DNA of 35,269 bases from Cryobacterium sp. MP_M3 (GTDB taxonomy: Bacteria; Actinomycetota; Actinomycetes; Actinomycetales; Microbacteriaceae): contig NZ_JADOVI010000022.1 of assembly GCF_015752155.1 (NCBI RefSeq), positions 1 to 35,269 of the forward strand, read 5' to 3'. The notes beneath the pieces are model-generated. The model worked only from the letters and a program-made list of their open reading frames with translations. It was not told where the DNA came from and ran no database searches. This document shows positions 1 through 8,631 of this stretch, piece after piece. Numbering within the stretch: position 1 is the stretch's first letter; each line of letters starts with the position of its first letter. Position numbers and translations under genes: made by a program.

Positions 1-54
1 CAAATCCGACAACCGGCGATCAGAGACCGGCTTCACCCACCCCGTACGCGCCAT
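1..54 (-). CDS. IS4-family transposase, N-terminal fragment (runs off window)
   Basis: An ATG at 54-52 opens a minus-strand frame that stays open to the window edge, giving 18 residues beginning MARTGWVKPVSDRRLSDL. From memory this resembles the start of actinobacterial IS4-family transposases, which carry a G-W-V-K-P...D-R-R-L-S-D stretch ahead of the IS4 N-terminal domain. The frame differs from that of the GTPase gene, which enters from the right and stops at 20. Only the first residues are visible, so the family call rests on a short motif and on the abrupt loss of GTPase similarity just upstream. It could instead be a chance frame. Confidence 0.4.
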   Translation of the reverse strand, partial: MARTGWVKPVSDRRLSDL

Positions 55-95
55 ACCCCCAACGTAACACGGGCAAGCTTAACTGAACGGTATTG
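1..95 (-). mobile_element. Probable insertion-sequence end (IS4-like) interrupting the GTPase gene
   Basis: GTPase-like sequence on the minus strand is lost at about position 95-85, directly after the Asn-Thr of a putative G2 switch. What follows encodes a non-homologous tail ending at a TGA (22-20), and the start of a transposase-like frame lies within it. The simplest reading is an IS inserted here, with its end near 75-95. The opposite end and any target duplication lie outside the window, so the exact junction is not resolved. Confidence 0.4.
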
Positions 96-2482
96 GGGCT
101 TGCCTCAACGCGCAGTCCGGTGGCAGTCTCAATCTCCGCCTCCGCGAGCAGCCGTTTGACCAGGCTGGTCTTGCCCGAGCTGTAGTCGCCGACGACCACC
201 ACCCTTGGCGGGCTGTCAAGGAGGCTCTGAGCGGCCGCGATACCCGCTTGCGTCTGCTCGTCCAGGAACTCCGACGAGTAGGCACTCCCAAGCCACTGCC
301 TGATCAGCGGGATACGTTCAGCCCGAAATCTCCCCGTGAGGTACGCGGCAAACTCGGCGCGAGCCGCTTTCCCCGCTCTTTCAAGACGCTCGCGATCAAC
401 TTGCGAAAGGTCAGCGGCATCGCTCGCGTCGTCTGTATTACCCACCCAGTCCTCCCCGAGGAGCAGGGAACTCGCGGTGGAGGCGCGCCGGGCATCGCTG
501 AGCGTAAGCACTCTCTCAACGGCACGCTGAATCACCTCGGCGGGTGATTTCGTCGGAGTCTGGCTGTCTGCCTGCGCGCGCAGCCACGCAGCCTCCTCGA
601 TGAGGATTTGGCTTCCGCGGCGGGTGTGGAGCGCGTCGCTCAGTAGCTCCGCCAGACGCTCGCCCGCACGTGAGCGGGAGGTAACCAGGATTCTCGCGAG
701 TTGATCCGTCTCGCACTCGTCGAAGAATGCGTTGACAACTGCGCGGCCTTCGGCCACGGCTGACGCGCGTGCGCCGACGCGCTTCTCCTCGGCCCGTTTG
801 CGGGTTCGCTTTCCGAACGCGTTAAGAACAGCACTGAGGATTCCGAGGCCAGCGAATATCGCCGCCGCGCTCCACCCAGCGGGATTCCAGAAGTTGGTCA
901 ACGCAATGACACCGAGGATGGCACTCGCAGTGCCGGACAGGAGGCCGGTTGCCTTGAGAACGTTCGCAACCCGGCGTCGGTTGATGCCGGTATTCCCGAG
1001 TACTTCAGATCGGGCTCGGTTGATCAGGTTGACATCAATACTTGCGTTGATCCCCGCGAGGTGCAGGTTGTCCGCCACGAACTCGCCTGCCTGACTAGCG
1101 ACTGTCGCGACTGTCTTTGCGAGCGGGGCGATGTCGAAGACACGACGGTCGAATTCGGCATCCGAGACACGCTTCTTGGATTCGAATGCGTTGAGGATCA
1201 GATCCTCTGCAGCGTGCAGCGACTTCACTCGATGCGGGTAGAGATGCGATCGCAGTAGGTGTCGCGCGTGACCTTCAATGCGACCCGAGACGGATGCTGT
1301 GAAGGGCTCGCGCCGGGCCGCTTCCAGCAGGGTGAGCAGGTCTGCGCCGTCGCGCGTTCCGGGTAGGTCGCTGCGCCAGGCGTCATTCGGGTATCCGAGA
1401 ACGCTGAGCCACTCAGCCACGACCCGCTCGATCGCGGCCCCCCGCGCTTGCTGCTCGCCCGCGACACGTTCGACCTCGCCCGCCCACTCTCGCAGGCAAG
1501 CCTGAAGGCCCTCGCGTAGCGTGGCGAGCCGCAGATCCGCAGCACCCTCGACGATGCACGCAGCGATCAGTTCCTCGAGGACCGGAAGGTTCGACCAGCG
1601 GTTGAGGTAGTCGAGCCCATACGCGGAGTGGTTCGCCTCCAAGTCGATAGCCCCAGGCCCGGTGAAGGGAGTTGACGCGCGAGCAAAAAGGGCGCGCTGC
1701 GAGTTAATGGCAACGACGGGAACGTCCGGAAGGGCGATTGCCTCTAGTTCGGTCGTGATGTTGTCAGAATGCTGCTGAACCATGCGAGCAAGTCCCCTGC
1801 GCTGTGCGGGGGAGGGCACGCGTGACGGATGGCGCCACATCGGGTTTCGCACGTTGAGGACGGCGATCACCGGCTTCCGGTAGGCCCGCACCCAGTCGGC
1901 CACCTTTCGAAACTCGGAGGCTTGCTGGCTCTGGCTGTCGAAGCACAAGAGCACGACATCTGCGACCTCGACCGCCTCACGGGCTGCCTCTTCAAGGTCC
2001 GGTTGGGGGCGAGTCCGTCCCCAACCGTTGATTCCAGGGGTGTCGTAGAGACGACACCCATGCCAGTCGAGCGACTGGACCTCCGTCGTGAAGTCACTGC
2101 GACCATCAGACACCAGATCACCGTTGAGCCCCCCAAGTGCGGACAGCAGCGTGCTCTTCCCGGTGCCGGTACGTCCGAAGAAGGCGATGTTGAATGTACG
2201 CGCTGCTCGACGGCTCTCGACTAGCCTGTCTCCAAGGTCTCCCACAACCTCTTCGAGGACGCGGAGGAATCCATCTTCCTTCTTTGAGTCGATTCGACCG
2301 CGGGAATTCAACTCCTCGCGTACGTTGCCCAACCGAGACTCAGCGTCGGCGACGATCCCGTCGAGCCGCGTGAGCTCGTTGAGACCGATTCCGACGGCCT
2401 CGGCAACCGCATCGGCGAGAAGCTGCTCGGTCCGGTGGGTCCCGTCAGCGAGTTTGATTGCATGCTGTTCCAAACTGCTCAT
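20..2482 (-). pseudogene. Dynamin-like tandem GTPase, C-terminally truncated
   Basis: The visible protein is about 820 residues. A first GTPase domain has a G1 loop GRTGTGKST (residues about 103-111) and G3 DTPG (147-150), followed by a long helical region. A hydrophobic hairpin at roughly residues 520-565 looks like two membrane-inserting helices. A second G1 loop, GDYSSGKTS (about 765-773), starts another GTPase domain, but G3 and the rest are missing because the frame runs into unrelated sequence and stops. Two GTPase modules around a membrane paddle are the plan of bacterial dynamin-like proteins such as DynA, which remodel membranes and in some cases protect against phage. I chose the ATG at 2482 because homology-like sequence starts there; the frame is open to 2581. 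It follows the conjugation operon in the same direction after 157 bp, so it may be cargo. Whether the truncated product is active is unknown. Confidence 0.65.
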
Positions 2483-2639
2483 CGCACCGATACGGGGCAA
2501 GCAGCCCGGCCTTGGCGCAGCACAGCGTGACGTTGGTACCCGCGGACGGCGGAGCGAAGAGCCATTGCAAGGCTGCGGCATGTTCTCATGCTCTGAAGAT
2601 TACCAACGCGGTACGACGGCCTTCGCGACTCCGGTCGAC

Positions 2640-2906
2640 TCAGATGCCCGCACCGACGCCGAGCAGGAAGTTGACCCAGGTAACGCCGACGCCGGCCAGG
2701 GCTGCGGCTCCGATGGAGACGAGGAAGCCGGTGCGGGCGCGGACGGCTGACGAGATGTTGCCGCTCGACGACGAGATCGCCCATACGATCGCGCAGATGA
2801 CGAGCATCAGCACGGCGAAGATCAGCACAAACGTCAGGAGTGCGCCGACGATTGCACGCAGCTCGGCTGCGCCGCCGACGGCTCCGAAGTCGGGGAAGAT
2901 GTCCAT
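2640..2906 (-). CDS. DUF6112-type small integral membrane protein of actinobacterial ICEs
   Basis: This is an 88-residue protein beginning MDIFPDFGAVGGA. It has two hydrophobic segments (about residues 18-45 and 62-86) separated by a short polar loop containing SSSSGN and a basic R-A-R. Size, start motif and topology match the DUF6112 family, found in conjugation operons of Actinobacteria and comparable in layout to VirB2/TrbC-like pilin or channel subunits; that function is inferred. The ATG at 2906 lies 2 bp after the stop of the wall hydrolase gene, so the two are probably translated together. A longer in-frame start at 3140 would run through the upstream gene in an arginine-rich shadow frame and was not used. 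It is the last clear conjugation gene in this operon. Confidence 0.75.
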   Translation of the reverse strand: MDIFPDFGAVGGAAELRAIVGALLTFVLIFAVLMLVICAIVWAISSSSGNISSAVRARTGFLVSIGAAALAGVGVTWVNFLLGVGAGI

Positions 2907-2908
2907 CG

Positions 2909-4081
2909 CTACGCCGCCTGTCCTGCCGAGCAGAGAGCCGCGGTCGTCGCGGCATCGAGGTTCTCGACCCCGTGCTCGGCGAGCCACACCTCGGCATCGA
3001 TGGCCGCAGAGGTCGTCCCGCCGGGGCGGATCTCGAAGTGGAGATGTGCGCCGGTTGACTTGCCGGACGATCCCACGTCGCCGATGTGCTGACCCGCGAG
3101 GACCCGATCGCCCGCGGTGACGTAGATGCCGTTCTGCCACATGTGCGCGTAGGCGGAGGCGATGCGGTGGCCGCCGATTGTGTGCTCGATGATGATGAGT
3201 CCGCCGTAACCCCCTGAGAGGCCGGCATAGCTGACCACGCCGTCGGCGAGCGCAAAGATCGACGTACCTTCAGCCGCTGCGAGGTCGGTGCCGGAGTGGA
3301 ACGCTGGCTCGCCCGTGTAGGGGTCGGCGCGCCAGCCGAAGTCGTCCGAGTTCACCCACGTCCCCGACGGCAGCGGGAAGACGAGTCTCCTCGACTCGGG
3401 GACGCCGTCGAGCGGAACGCCCTCTGCCGTCATCGGGGCGCGACGGGTGAGCGCGGCGATGATCGCCTCAGCGACGGGCCGGTACTCCTGGTATCGGTCG
3501 GGGTAGGCCGAGACCTCGACGGCCTGGGCAGCTTCGCCGGGGTCCATGCTCTGCCAGCCAGGGATGTCAAGCAGGCCGCGGGGCGACGGGTAGTTCGGCC
3601 CATTCGGCCCCCCATAGAACGCCTCCGACTGGTAGTCGGAGTCCATCAAGTCGGCGACCGTGCCCCAGCCCGCGGTCGGGCGCATCTGGAAGAGCCCGAG
3701 CGAATCGTGGTCAGAGCCCTCGCCGTCATTCGGGTAGTCGGCGGACTCCGGGTAAGCCGACGAGTTGGCAAGCATCCGCAACCGCGACTCGGTCAGCGCG
3801 GCCATCAGCGCGACCGCGACACCCGAGCGGCCGACGCCCTCGGTCTGCGCGCCGACCGTGATGACCGTCGCGGCGTGCGTGAGCTGCTGGTGGTCAAGCG
3901 TCACCGTCGCTCCCGACTGCGTTGTCGCGGTGAGCGACTCGGGCACCACCCCGACGCTGAGTGAGGTCGATGAGAGGCACGCCGCGATGGCCGCCGGTGA
4001 CATCAGCACGCCAACGCTGATCAGGCCCGCGGCCGGAAACGAGGCGACCAGCAAAACGAGTGCCAGGACGACCTTCTTCAT
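2909..4081 (-). CDS. Secreted peptidoglycan hydrolase: SLT-like plus M23 peptidase
   Basis: This 390-residue protein starts with a basic-hydrophobic signal or anchor (residues 1-34). A lytic-transglycosylase-like region follows, with TESRLRM around Glu98 as the likely catalytic acid and the GLFQMRP...GWG motif at about 129-140. The C-terminal half is an M23/LytM endopeptidase with HSGTD (His262, Asp266) and HLHFE (His346, His348), the zinc ligands and catalytic His of active members. Such two-domain enzymes act like VirB1, opening the wall locally for the conjugation channel. It sits 12 bp after the anchored membrane protein gene and 2 bp before the DUF6112 gene. All four M23 residues are present, so activity is expected. 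The SLT assignment is weaker than the M23 one. Confidence 0.85.
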   Translation of the reverse strand: MKKVVLALVLLVASFPAAGLISVGVLMSPAAIAACLSSTSLSVGVVPESLTATTQSGATVTLDHQQLTHAATVITVGAQTEGVGRSGVAVALMAALTESRLRMLANSSAYPESADYPNDGEGSDHDSLGLFQMRPTAGWGTVADLMDSDYQSEAFYGGPNGPNYPSPRGLLDIPGWQSMDPGEAAQAVEVSAYPDRYQEYRPVAEAIIAALTRRAPMTAEGVPLDGVPESRRLVFPLPSGTWVNSDDFGWRADPYTGEPAFHSGTDLAAAEGTSIFALADGVVSYAGLSGGYGGLIIIEHTIGGHRIASAYAHMWQNGIYVTAGDRVLAGQHIGDVGSSGKSTGAHLHFEIRPGGTTSAAIDAEVWLAEHGVENLDAATTAALCSAGQAA

Positions 4082-4093
4082 CGGCCTATCCGC

Positions 4094-4774
4094 TCATCGC
4101 AGAGGGTTGTCGAGCTGAGAGAGTCGCAGCATGTGGCAGGTGTCGAAAGTGGGCTGGCAGGTCACAAACACCGTGAACACCGCGCCCCGCGCGGACTCGA
4201 CAGATTCAGTGCCGGAGATGCCGTCCCGGTGCCGTGTGCCGCTGATTGTATAGGCGATCGTTCCGGGCAGGAGCTGGCCGGGTGCTGCTTGCTCCAGCGC
4301 ATCGGACCACGAGTCCGGCACATACGTTTCGTCGATCGTGAGCCACTGGCGAGTCTGCATGGTCCGCAACTGCGCCCACGCCTCCGCCGTCGGCAGATAG
4401 CTTCGCACGTCGGAGGCGAGACCGGCCGCTTCTTCGCCTGACGGGTCTCCGGCGTCCACGATGACCTGCGCGTAGTCGGTCGGTTCGTAATCGCTCGCCG
4501 TATCCCAGGCGAACAGCGCCTCGGCGACGGCGCGCGCGAAGCCCTCGGCATCCGCTGTCGAACGGATGCCCGGCAGCGAGGGAATCGCGTCGGTCGGCGT
4601 TGGGATCGCGGGCACAGGCCCGGGAGTTTCGCGGGGTACATCACTCGCCGTGGTGGGTGCGGATCTCGGAGCGAGGAGCAGCCCATAGAGACCGACACCG
4701 ACGAGCGCCGCGAGCACCGCGGCGGCGACGGCGAGGATGATTATGAGACGGCGGGGAAATCGAGACGGCGGCAT
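4094..4774 (-). CDS. Single-pass membrane protein of the conjugation operon (VirB8-like topology)
   Basis: The product is about 226 residues: a short basic cytoplasmic tail (PPSRFPRR), one transmembrane helix (about residues 10-33), a Pro/Thr-rich linker (about 34-70) and an extracytoplasmic domain of about 150 residues with two Cys near the C-terminus (in FVTCQPTFDTC). The ATG at 4774 overlaps the TAA of the parB-like gene by one base (TAATG), which decides the start over the longer frame to 4918. Topology and operon position resemble VirB8/TcpC-like channel scaffolds, with the outer domain possibly NTF2-like, but I see no diagnostic motif, so the role is inference. Confidence 0.65.
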   Translation of the reverse strand: MPPSRFPRRLIIILAVAAAVLAALVGVGLYGLLLAPRSAPTTASDVPRETPGPVPAIPTPTDAIPSLPGIRSTADAEGFARAVAEALFAWDTASDYEPTDYAQVIVDAGDPSGEEAAGLASDVRSYLPTAEAWAQLRTMQTRQWLTIDETYVPDSWSDALEQAAPGQLLPGTIAYTISGTRHRDGISGTESVESARGAVFTVFVTCQPTFDTCHMLRLSQLDNPLR

Positions 4775-5748
4775 TAGGCGCTCTCCTTTGACCGTTGCTG
4801 GCGGGCTTCTAGTGCGGCGGCGAAGAACTCGTTGGTGGCCGCGACGGTCGTCTCGACATGCGCCCACTGCGCCGCGCTGAGCGCGGGGCCGACTTCTTCG
4901 GGGTCGAAGTGTGCCCACCAGCCGTCGAGGTCATCCCAGGTCAGGGTGAAGGCGCGCAGCGGATAGCGCACCGGCTCGGCTGGCGCGATGGAAGGATGCA
5001 CGCCGCGCTTGCGCCCTTGTTTCGCGCGCTCCAGCGCCTCGACGGCAAGTTGCTCCAGATCGGGCGGCTCAGGTTCATCCTGTGGAATTGCGAGCATCGC
5101 GTGGGTGCGCGCGTGCGCGGCCGTGATCGACGCTCCGGCCTCGATTGACCCCAGTTCCGAGCGCGCAAAGGCACGCACATCCTCGGGCTGCTTCGGGTCG
5201 TTGGCGATGCGCTGGAGGTCGTTGATCTGCTCCAGGCTTGTGTACGACTTGCGGCCGGTGACCATAATCGCGGCCTGTGTGCGCGACTTGCCGGAGGCCC
5301 CGATTAGCGGTGGTGCCGTGACGGCACCACCGTTCTTTGCTGCGATCTTCCCGCTTGCGCCGAACTGTGTCGTCTCCTGCCGACGTGCGGCATCCTCCGC
5401 CATGAGTGCCTTCAGCTCGCGGTACAGCGCCGCCGCCTCGATCTGCGTGAAAGGCTTGTGCAGCACGTTGTCGGCCTGCTCAGCCATGAGCCGTTGCAGT
5501 CGGTCGGAGATGCCCGCCCGCACGAATACATTGACCGTCTTGTACCCGAGCTGGTGCAGCGCGGCGAGGCGGCGTGCGCCGCACAAGAGCAGGCCCTCGG
5601 GAGTGACCGTCGGGGGCTGCAAGAGCCCCTCGCGTTCGATTGAGGCAGCCAATGCGTCGATGTCGCCCAGCTCGGTGCGGTGACGGCTGCCGACGACGAT
5701 CGAGTCGATCGTGCGCTCCAGCTCGATGTGCCCGGTGTTCGCTCTCAT
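4774..5748 (-). CDS. ParB/Srx-like DNA-binding protein of the ICE
   Basis: This 324-residue protein carries an N-terminal ParB/sulfiredoxin-like nuclease domain. After IDALAASIEREGLLQPPTV comes the ParB box-like LLCGARRLAALHQLGY (about residues 54-70), in the place of the usual G-E-R-R-x-x-A. A helical region follows that could hold a helix-turn-helix, then a C-terminal domain rich in Trp and acidic residues (TWDDLDGWWAHFDPEE). ParB-like proteins on ICEs act in partition, regulation or DNA processing. No parA is nearby, so true plasmid partition is not shown. The ATG at 5748 sits 4 bp past the upstream stop; the longer frame to 5838 reads shadow sequence. Confidence 0.75.
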   Translation of the reverse strand: MRANTGHIELERTIDSIVVGSRHRTELGDIDALAASIEREGLLQPPTVTPEGLLLCGARRLAALHQLGYKTVNVFVRAGISDRLQRLMAEQADNVLHKPFTQIEAAALYRELKALMAEDAARRQETTQFGASGKIAAKNGGAVTAPPLIGASGKSRTQAAIMVTGRKSYTSLEQINDLQRIANDPKQPEDVRAFARSELGSIEAGASITAAHARTHAMLAIPQDEPEPPDLEQLAVEALERAKQGRKRGVHPSIAPAEPVRYPLRAFTLTWDDLDGWWAHFDPEEVGPALSAAQWAHVETTVAATNEFFAAALEARQQRSKESA

Positions 5749-5752
5749 CCCG

Positions 5753-6592
5753 TCACCGCGCTCCCGCATGGGTCGGGGCGGCGAGTCCGACGAGCAGTAC
5801 GAGGTCGTCATCGGTGAGCAGCGACCGCAGCGGCTCACCGATGAGTAGCCGCAGCAGCACGCCGCGGCCGACGGCGGTGTGGGTCTGGTCGGGGTCGGGA
5901 TTGCCGAGGATGGCGCGCAGCAGCGAGTGCCACGAGGTCGAGGGGATATCGAGCAGCGCGCGGGCGTGGAGGTCGCGCCGCAGCGACTCGGCGGCGCTCG
6001 CGCGGGAGGGCGCTTCGCTCAGCCGCATGCAGATGTACTCAATGGCGGTGCGCGCGGTGCGCTCCGGCCAGCCGAGGAGGGAGAGCAGGGCAATCGCGTC
6101 TTCGACCGCACTGACGATGCCGGTCGGTCGTTCGTCGTTCATTGCGTTGTCGTCGACTTCCTCGTTCGGGTCGACACGGAATGCCGGGTGGTAGTCGATG
6201 AGCGGGTTCTCGCGGTCGCTGAACCGTTCGGCATCGTGGAAGCTCGAATACTGTGGTCGCCGCGCCTGATGTGGTGAGCAGAGGAGTCCGTTCGCGCGTT
6301 CCTCAGCGATCAGCGTGACCTGGACGGCCCGCGTAATTACCGCCCAAGGATCGTTGGCGTTGCGCACGGCGGGTGTCCGCATTGCGTCGAATGCGGCGCC
6401 TGCGGCCTCCCACCGGTCGAGACCGTGCTTTCGTGCGAGTGCCACGTACCGAGCCGCCGTGTACTCCATGAGCGCCGTGGCCTCCGGGTCGCGACGCCAG
6501 GCACCCGCGCCCTCGCGGTGCAGGCGGATGAGCAGTGCGCGCAGTCCCTCCGACGTCTTGAACGCCGGGGACGAGTCGTGCTGGTCGGCCAT
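5753..6592 (-). CDS. Conserved ICE protein of unknown function
   Basis: The product is about 279 residues beginning MADQHDSSPAFKTSEGLR. Helical, charged and Trp-containing sequence (GLDRWEAAGAAFDAMRTPAVRNANDPWAVITRA is a recognisable stretch at about residues 60-95) is followed by an acidic linker and a C-terminal helical region with LLSLLGWPERTARTAIEYICMRL. I remember closely similar proteins beside ParB in other actinobacterial ICEs, but know of no function. The ATG at 6592 has an AGAGGTGG ribosome site about 8 bp upstream, so I prefer it to the in-frame ATG at 6673 and the earlier start at 6820. It lies 4 bp before the parB-like gene. No catalytic motif is visible. Confidence 0.65.
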   Translation of the reverse strand: MADQHDSSPAFKTSEGLRALLIRLHREGAGAWRRDPEATALMEYTAARYVALARKHGLDRWEAAGAAFDAMRTPAVRNANDPWAVITRAVQVTLIAEERANGLLCSPHQARRPQYSSFHDAERFSDRENPLIDYHPAFRVDPNEEVDDNAMNDERPTGIVSAVEDAIALLSLLGWPERTARTAIEYICMRLSEAPSRASAAESLRRDLHARALLDIPSTSWHSLLRAILGNPDPDQTHTAVGRGVLLRLLIGEPLRSLLTDDDLVLLVGLAAPTHAGAR

Positions 6593-6680
6593 GTACGGGC
6601 CACCTCTTGATGGGGAGGTGCGCACGTCGTCGCCGGCAGCGGAGTGAGAGGAGTGAGGGGAGCGGGGTGACATGGGCAGC

Positions 6681-7091
6681 TCACTGTCGTCCGATGGCGT
6701 CACGGCCGAGCGAGGGGTGGTGAGTGCCGGAGTTGCCAAACGCTGACAGCGGCGCCAAGCGGCGGGTGCGCTCTCGGATGCCGTGCCGGGTCGCCGCGGC
6801 TGCGTGCACCGGTAGCGCACGGGTGCGGCGGGCCAGCTCGGCCTGGAAGTTGATGCCGCGCCCCACGACCCGCCCTGTCGTCGTGGGAATCAGCTCGGTA
6901 GGCCGCACCCAGACGACCGCCCGGCGCAGCTTCTCCTCTTCCGACATCGCCGGAGTCGAGGCTTTGACTTGCGATGGGTCGCCGTGCCTCGCCAGTTCCG
7001 AGACCTCAGCGGCGGGCTCGGAGCTCTTCGGATCGACCTCGCGGCGTGCGTGGTCGATGTGCTGCGGGTCGTCCCGCGTGGCATCGTTCAC
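6681..7091 (-). CDS. Small conserved ICE protein of unknown function
   Basis: This 136-residue protein has a disordered, charged N-terminal third (MNDATRDDPQHIDH onward) and a basic C-terminal half with VVWVRPTELIPTTTGRVVGRGINF and several Arg-rich helices ending APLSAFG. The GTG start (7091) overlaps the TGA of the DUF2637 gene in a GTGA, a coupling signal repeated elsewhere in this operon, which supports it as real although it lacks a known domain. The 88 bp to the next gene start (6592) is the only sizeable gap in the operon downstream of ardC. Similar proteins occur next to DUF2637 genes in related elements, from memory. Function unknown. Confidence 0.6.
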   Translation of the reverse strand: MNDATRDDPQHIDHARREVDPKSSEPAAEVSELARHGDPSQVKASTPAMSEEEKLRRAVVWVRPTELIPTTTGRVVGRGINFQAELARRTRALPVHAAAATRHGIRERTRRLAPLSAFGNSGTHHPSLGRDAIGRQ

Positions 7092-7732
7092 AGCGAGCCT
7101 CCTTCCTGGGCGGCAGCCGCGGCGATGGCAGGCGGTGTGAGCCAGCGCCCGACAGTGGATGGATGCACGCCCGTCGCACGCGCGATCGCCTTGTTCGTCA
7201 TGCCGTCCTCCTTCATTCGCAGGGCGAGTTCTTTAGGGGGTAGGTGCACCGCCAACTCCGCCTGCCTCGCGACGGTATGAGCCGCCAGTTCATGCTCGAT
7301 CGACGTGGGCTCCGTGCGAAAGCGCCGCGTGAGTACGACGGTCAGGTGCGTGATCGCCAGCAGCACGAGCGGCGGGACGGACGCGACCGCTCCGGCCAGC
7401 GCCGCAGGCACGTCGGCATCGGCGGCGACCACGGCATGAATTGCGTTCGCTGCGACCGACACCGCGGCACCCGCCATGAGTAGGAGCCACGGATACCAGG
7501 CCTCACGCTGCTGGGCGAGCGCGACCACCGAGACGGTGGAGACGACGATGATCCCGTCCACGATGAGCGGCCAGGCCCACGCCTGGCGCGCGTCGACGCC
7601 GGAGCGGCGCGCGAGGTCCGCGAGCGCGGTGAACGACAACCAAAACGCTCCACCGGCGATGAACACGGTCCCGGCCACTGCGGTCCATACCGCGAGTCGC
7701 CCGGTTGGCCTCTGCACGTCGCCGGGGATCAC
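7088..7732 (-). CDS. DUF2637 membrane protein with C-terminal helix-turn-helix
   Basis: This 214-residue protein has four predicted membrane helices (about residues 14-34, 49-71, 80-102, 112-133), the DUF2637 arrangement found on Streptomyces and related conjugative elements, where such proteins are linked to plasmid spread or transfer. A cytoplasmic tail follows with a clear helix-turn-helix (LALRMKEDGMTNKAIARATG then HPSTVGRWL, about 165-202), of the type that binds DNA. A membrane-anchored DNA-binding protein could tether element DNA at the transfer site; this is inference. The GTG at 7732 overlaps the TGA of the Prim-Pol gene as GTGA, and its own stop overlaps the next start the same way. 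Confidence 0.8.
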   Translation of the reverse strand: MIPGDVQRPTGRLAVWTAVAGTVFIAGGAFWLSFTALADLARRSGVDARQAWAWPLIVDGIIVVSTVSVVALAQQREAWYPWLLLMAGAAVSVAANAIHAVVAADADVPAALAGAVASVPPLVLLAITHLTVVLTRRFRTEPTSIEHELAAHTVARQAELAVHLPPKELALRMKEDGMTNKAIARATGVHPSTVGRWLTPPAIAAAAAQEGGSL

Positions 7733-8631
7733 GAGAGCACCTGTCCCGTAGATGGCCGCGACGTGAGTCTCGGCTCTTCGGCGTGTACGGATGCCGGAGC
7801 CGCAGCACCCGCGGCGGCGCGGTGTGCCGAGCGGATTGTCGCTGCGATCTCGGGCGCGGGCAGCCCCGCGTGCTCGGCGGCTGGCGCCAGTGCGGCGCGG
7901 ATGCTGTCGGGTGCGAGCCCTGACTCGGCCAGGCGGCAGGAGGCCCAGAAGAGCCCGCGGTTCCGTTCGCCTTCATCGCGGGTGGCGACCCACTGGGCGA
8001 TCCGCACGACATCGACGTTGACGCCACGGCGCATGGCGGTAGCGAGCGCTGCAGGCCACACCGGACGCGGCTCGAGGAAGTCGCGCAGCGCGCAAGCGTC
8101 GACGGGCGCGGGGTCCGACCTGCCCGCGCTGATCAGCTCGTACGAAGACGGCCCCACACCTGTGACGACGACCGAGGGCGGCACGACGACGTAGCCGCCT
8201 GCGCCGCGGAAGTCGATTCCGGCGCTCGCCGCCTGCCATGACGGCTGCACCTGGTCCGGGTCGGCCGGGTAGTAGGCGTGGATGCCGCCCGAGGGTGTGC
8301 GGACGAAGGCGGCCCAGTGATCGGTCAGCCCCTCTCGTCGGGCGCGTTCAAAAGCCGCGAAGCCGCGGATTGCTCCGTGCACGTCGACGTCGACGACCTC
8401 CAGCCCCGAGGCGGTTCCGGTCGGCATCCCGACGTTGGCGCGCGGCCACCGTGCCCACCAGTGGGTAATTTGCGAGGGCTCGGTGCTCGCATCATGGAAG
8501 CCGTGCGTGGTGAGCGGGCGCTTTCCGCCAGCCGCGCAGGGGAAAACAGGGATGCCTGCCTCGGCATACTGCCGGGCCGCGATCGCAGCGTCGTGCCCCT
8601 CGATCGAGGCGAGGAGGCGTGCGATGTCCAT
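7729..8631 (-). CDS. Bifunctional DNA primase/polymerase (Prim-Pol, AEP superfamily)
   Basis: This 300-residue protein has a Prim-Pol domain at about residues 15-190. GLEVVDVDVHG carries the metal-binding Asp81 and Asp83, SGGIHAYY carries His118, and GIDFRGAGGYVVVPPS is the characteristic later motif. The C-terminal part is helical with no helicase domain. It would prime or copy element DNA, for instance second-strand synthesis after conjugative entry. The ATG at 8631 overlaps the ardC-like stop by one base (TGATG), which fixes the start; the longer frame to 8877 is an arginine-rich shadow. With no helicase or replication initiator in the operon, a role in transfer priming is more likely than autonomous replication. 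Confidence 0.85.
   Translation of the reverse strand: MDIARLLASIEGHDAAIAARQYAEAGIPVFPCAAGGKRPLTTHGFHDASTEPSQITHWWARWPRANVGMPTGTASGLEVVDVDVHGAIRGFAAFERARREGLTDHWAAFVRTPSGGIHAYYPADPDQVQPSWQAASAGIDFRGAGGYVVVPPSVVVTGVGPSSYELISAGRSDPAPVDACALRDFLEPRPVWPAALATAMRRGVNVDVVRIAQWVATRDEGERNRGLFWASCRLAESGLAPDSIRAALAPAAEHAGLPAPEIAATIRSAHRAAAGAAAPASVHAEEPRLTSRPSTGQVLS

Noticed and set aside
2458..3120. 220-residue plus-strand frame opposite the GTPase start and the DUF6112/M23 genes
   Set aside because: Arg/Ser/Pro-rich shadow with no domain, fully opposite well-supported minus-strand genes.
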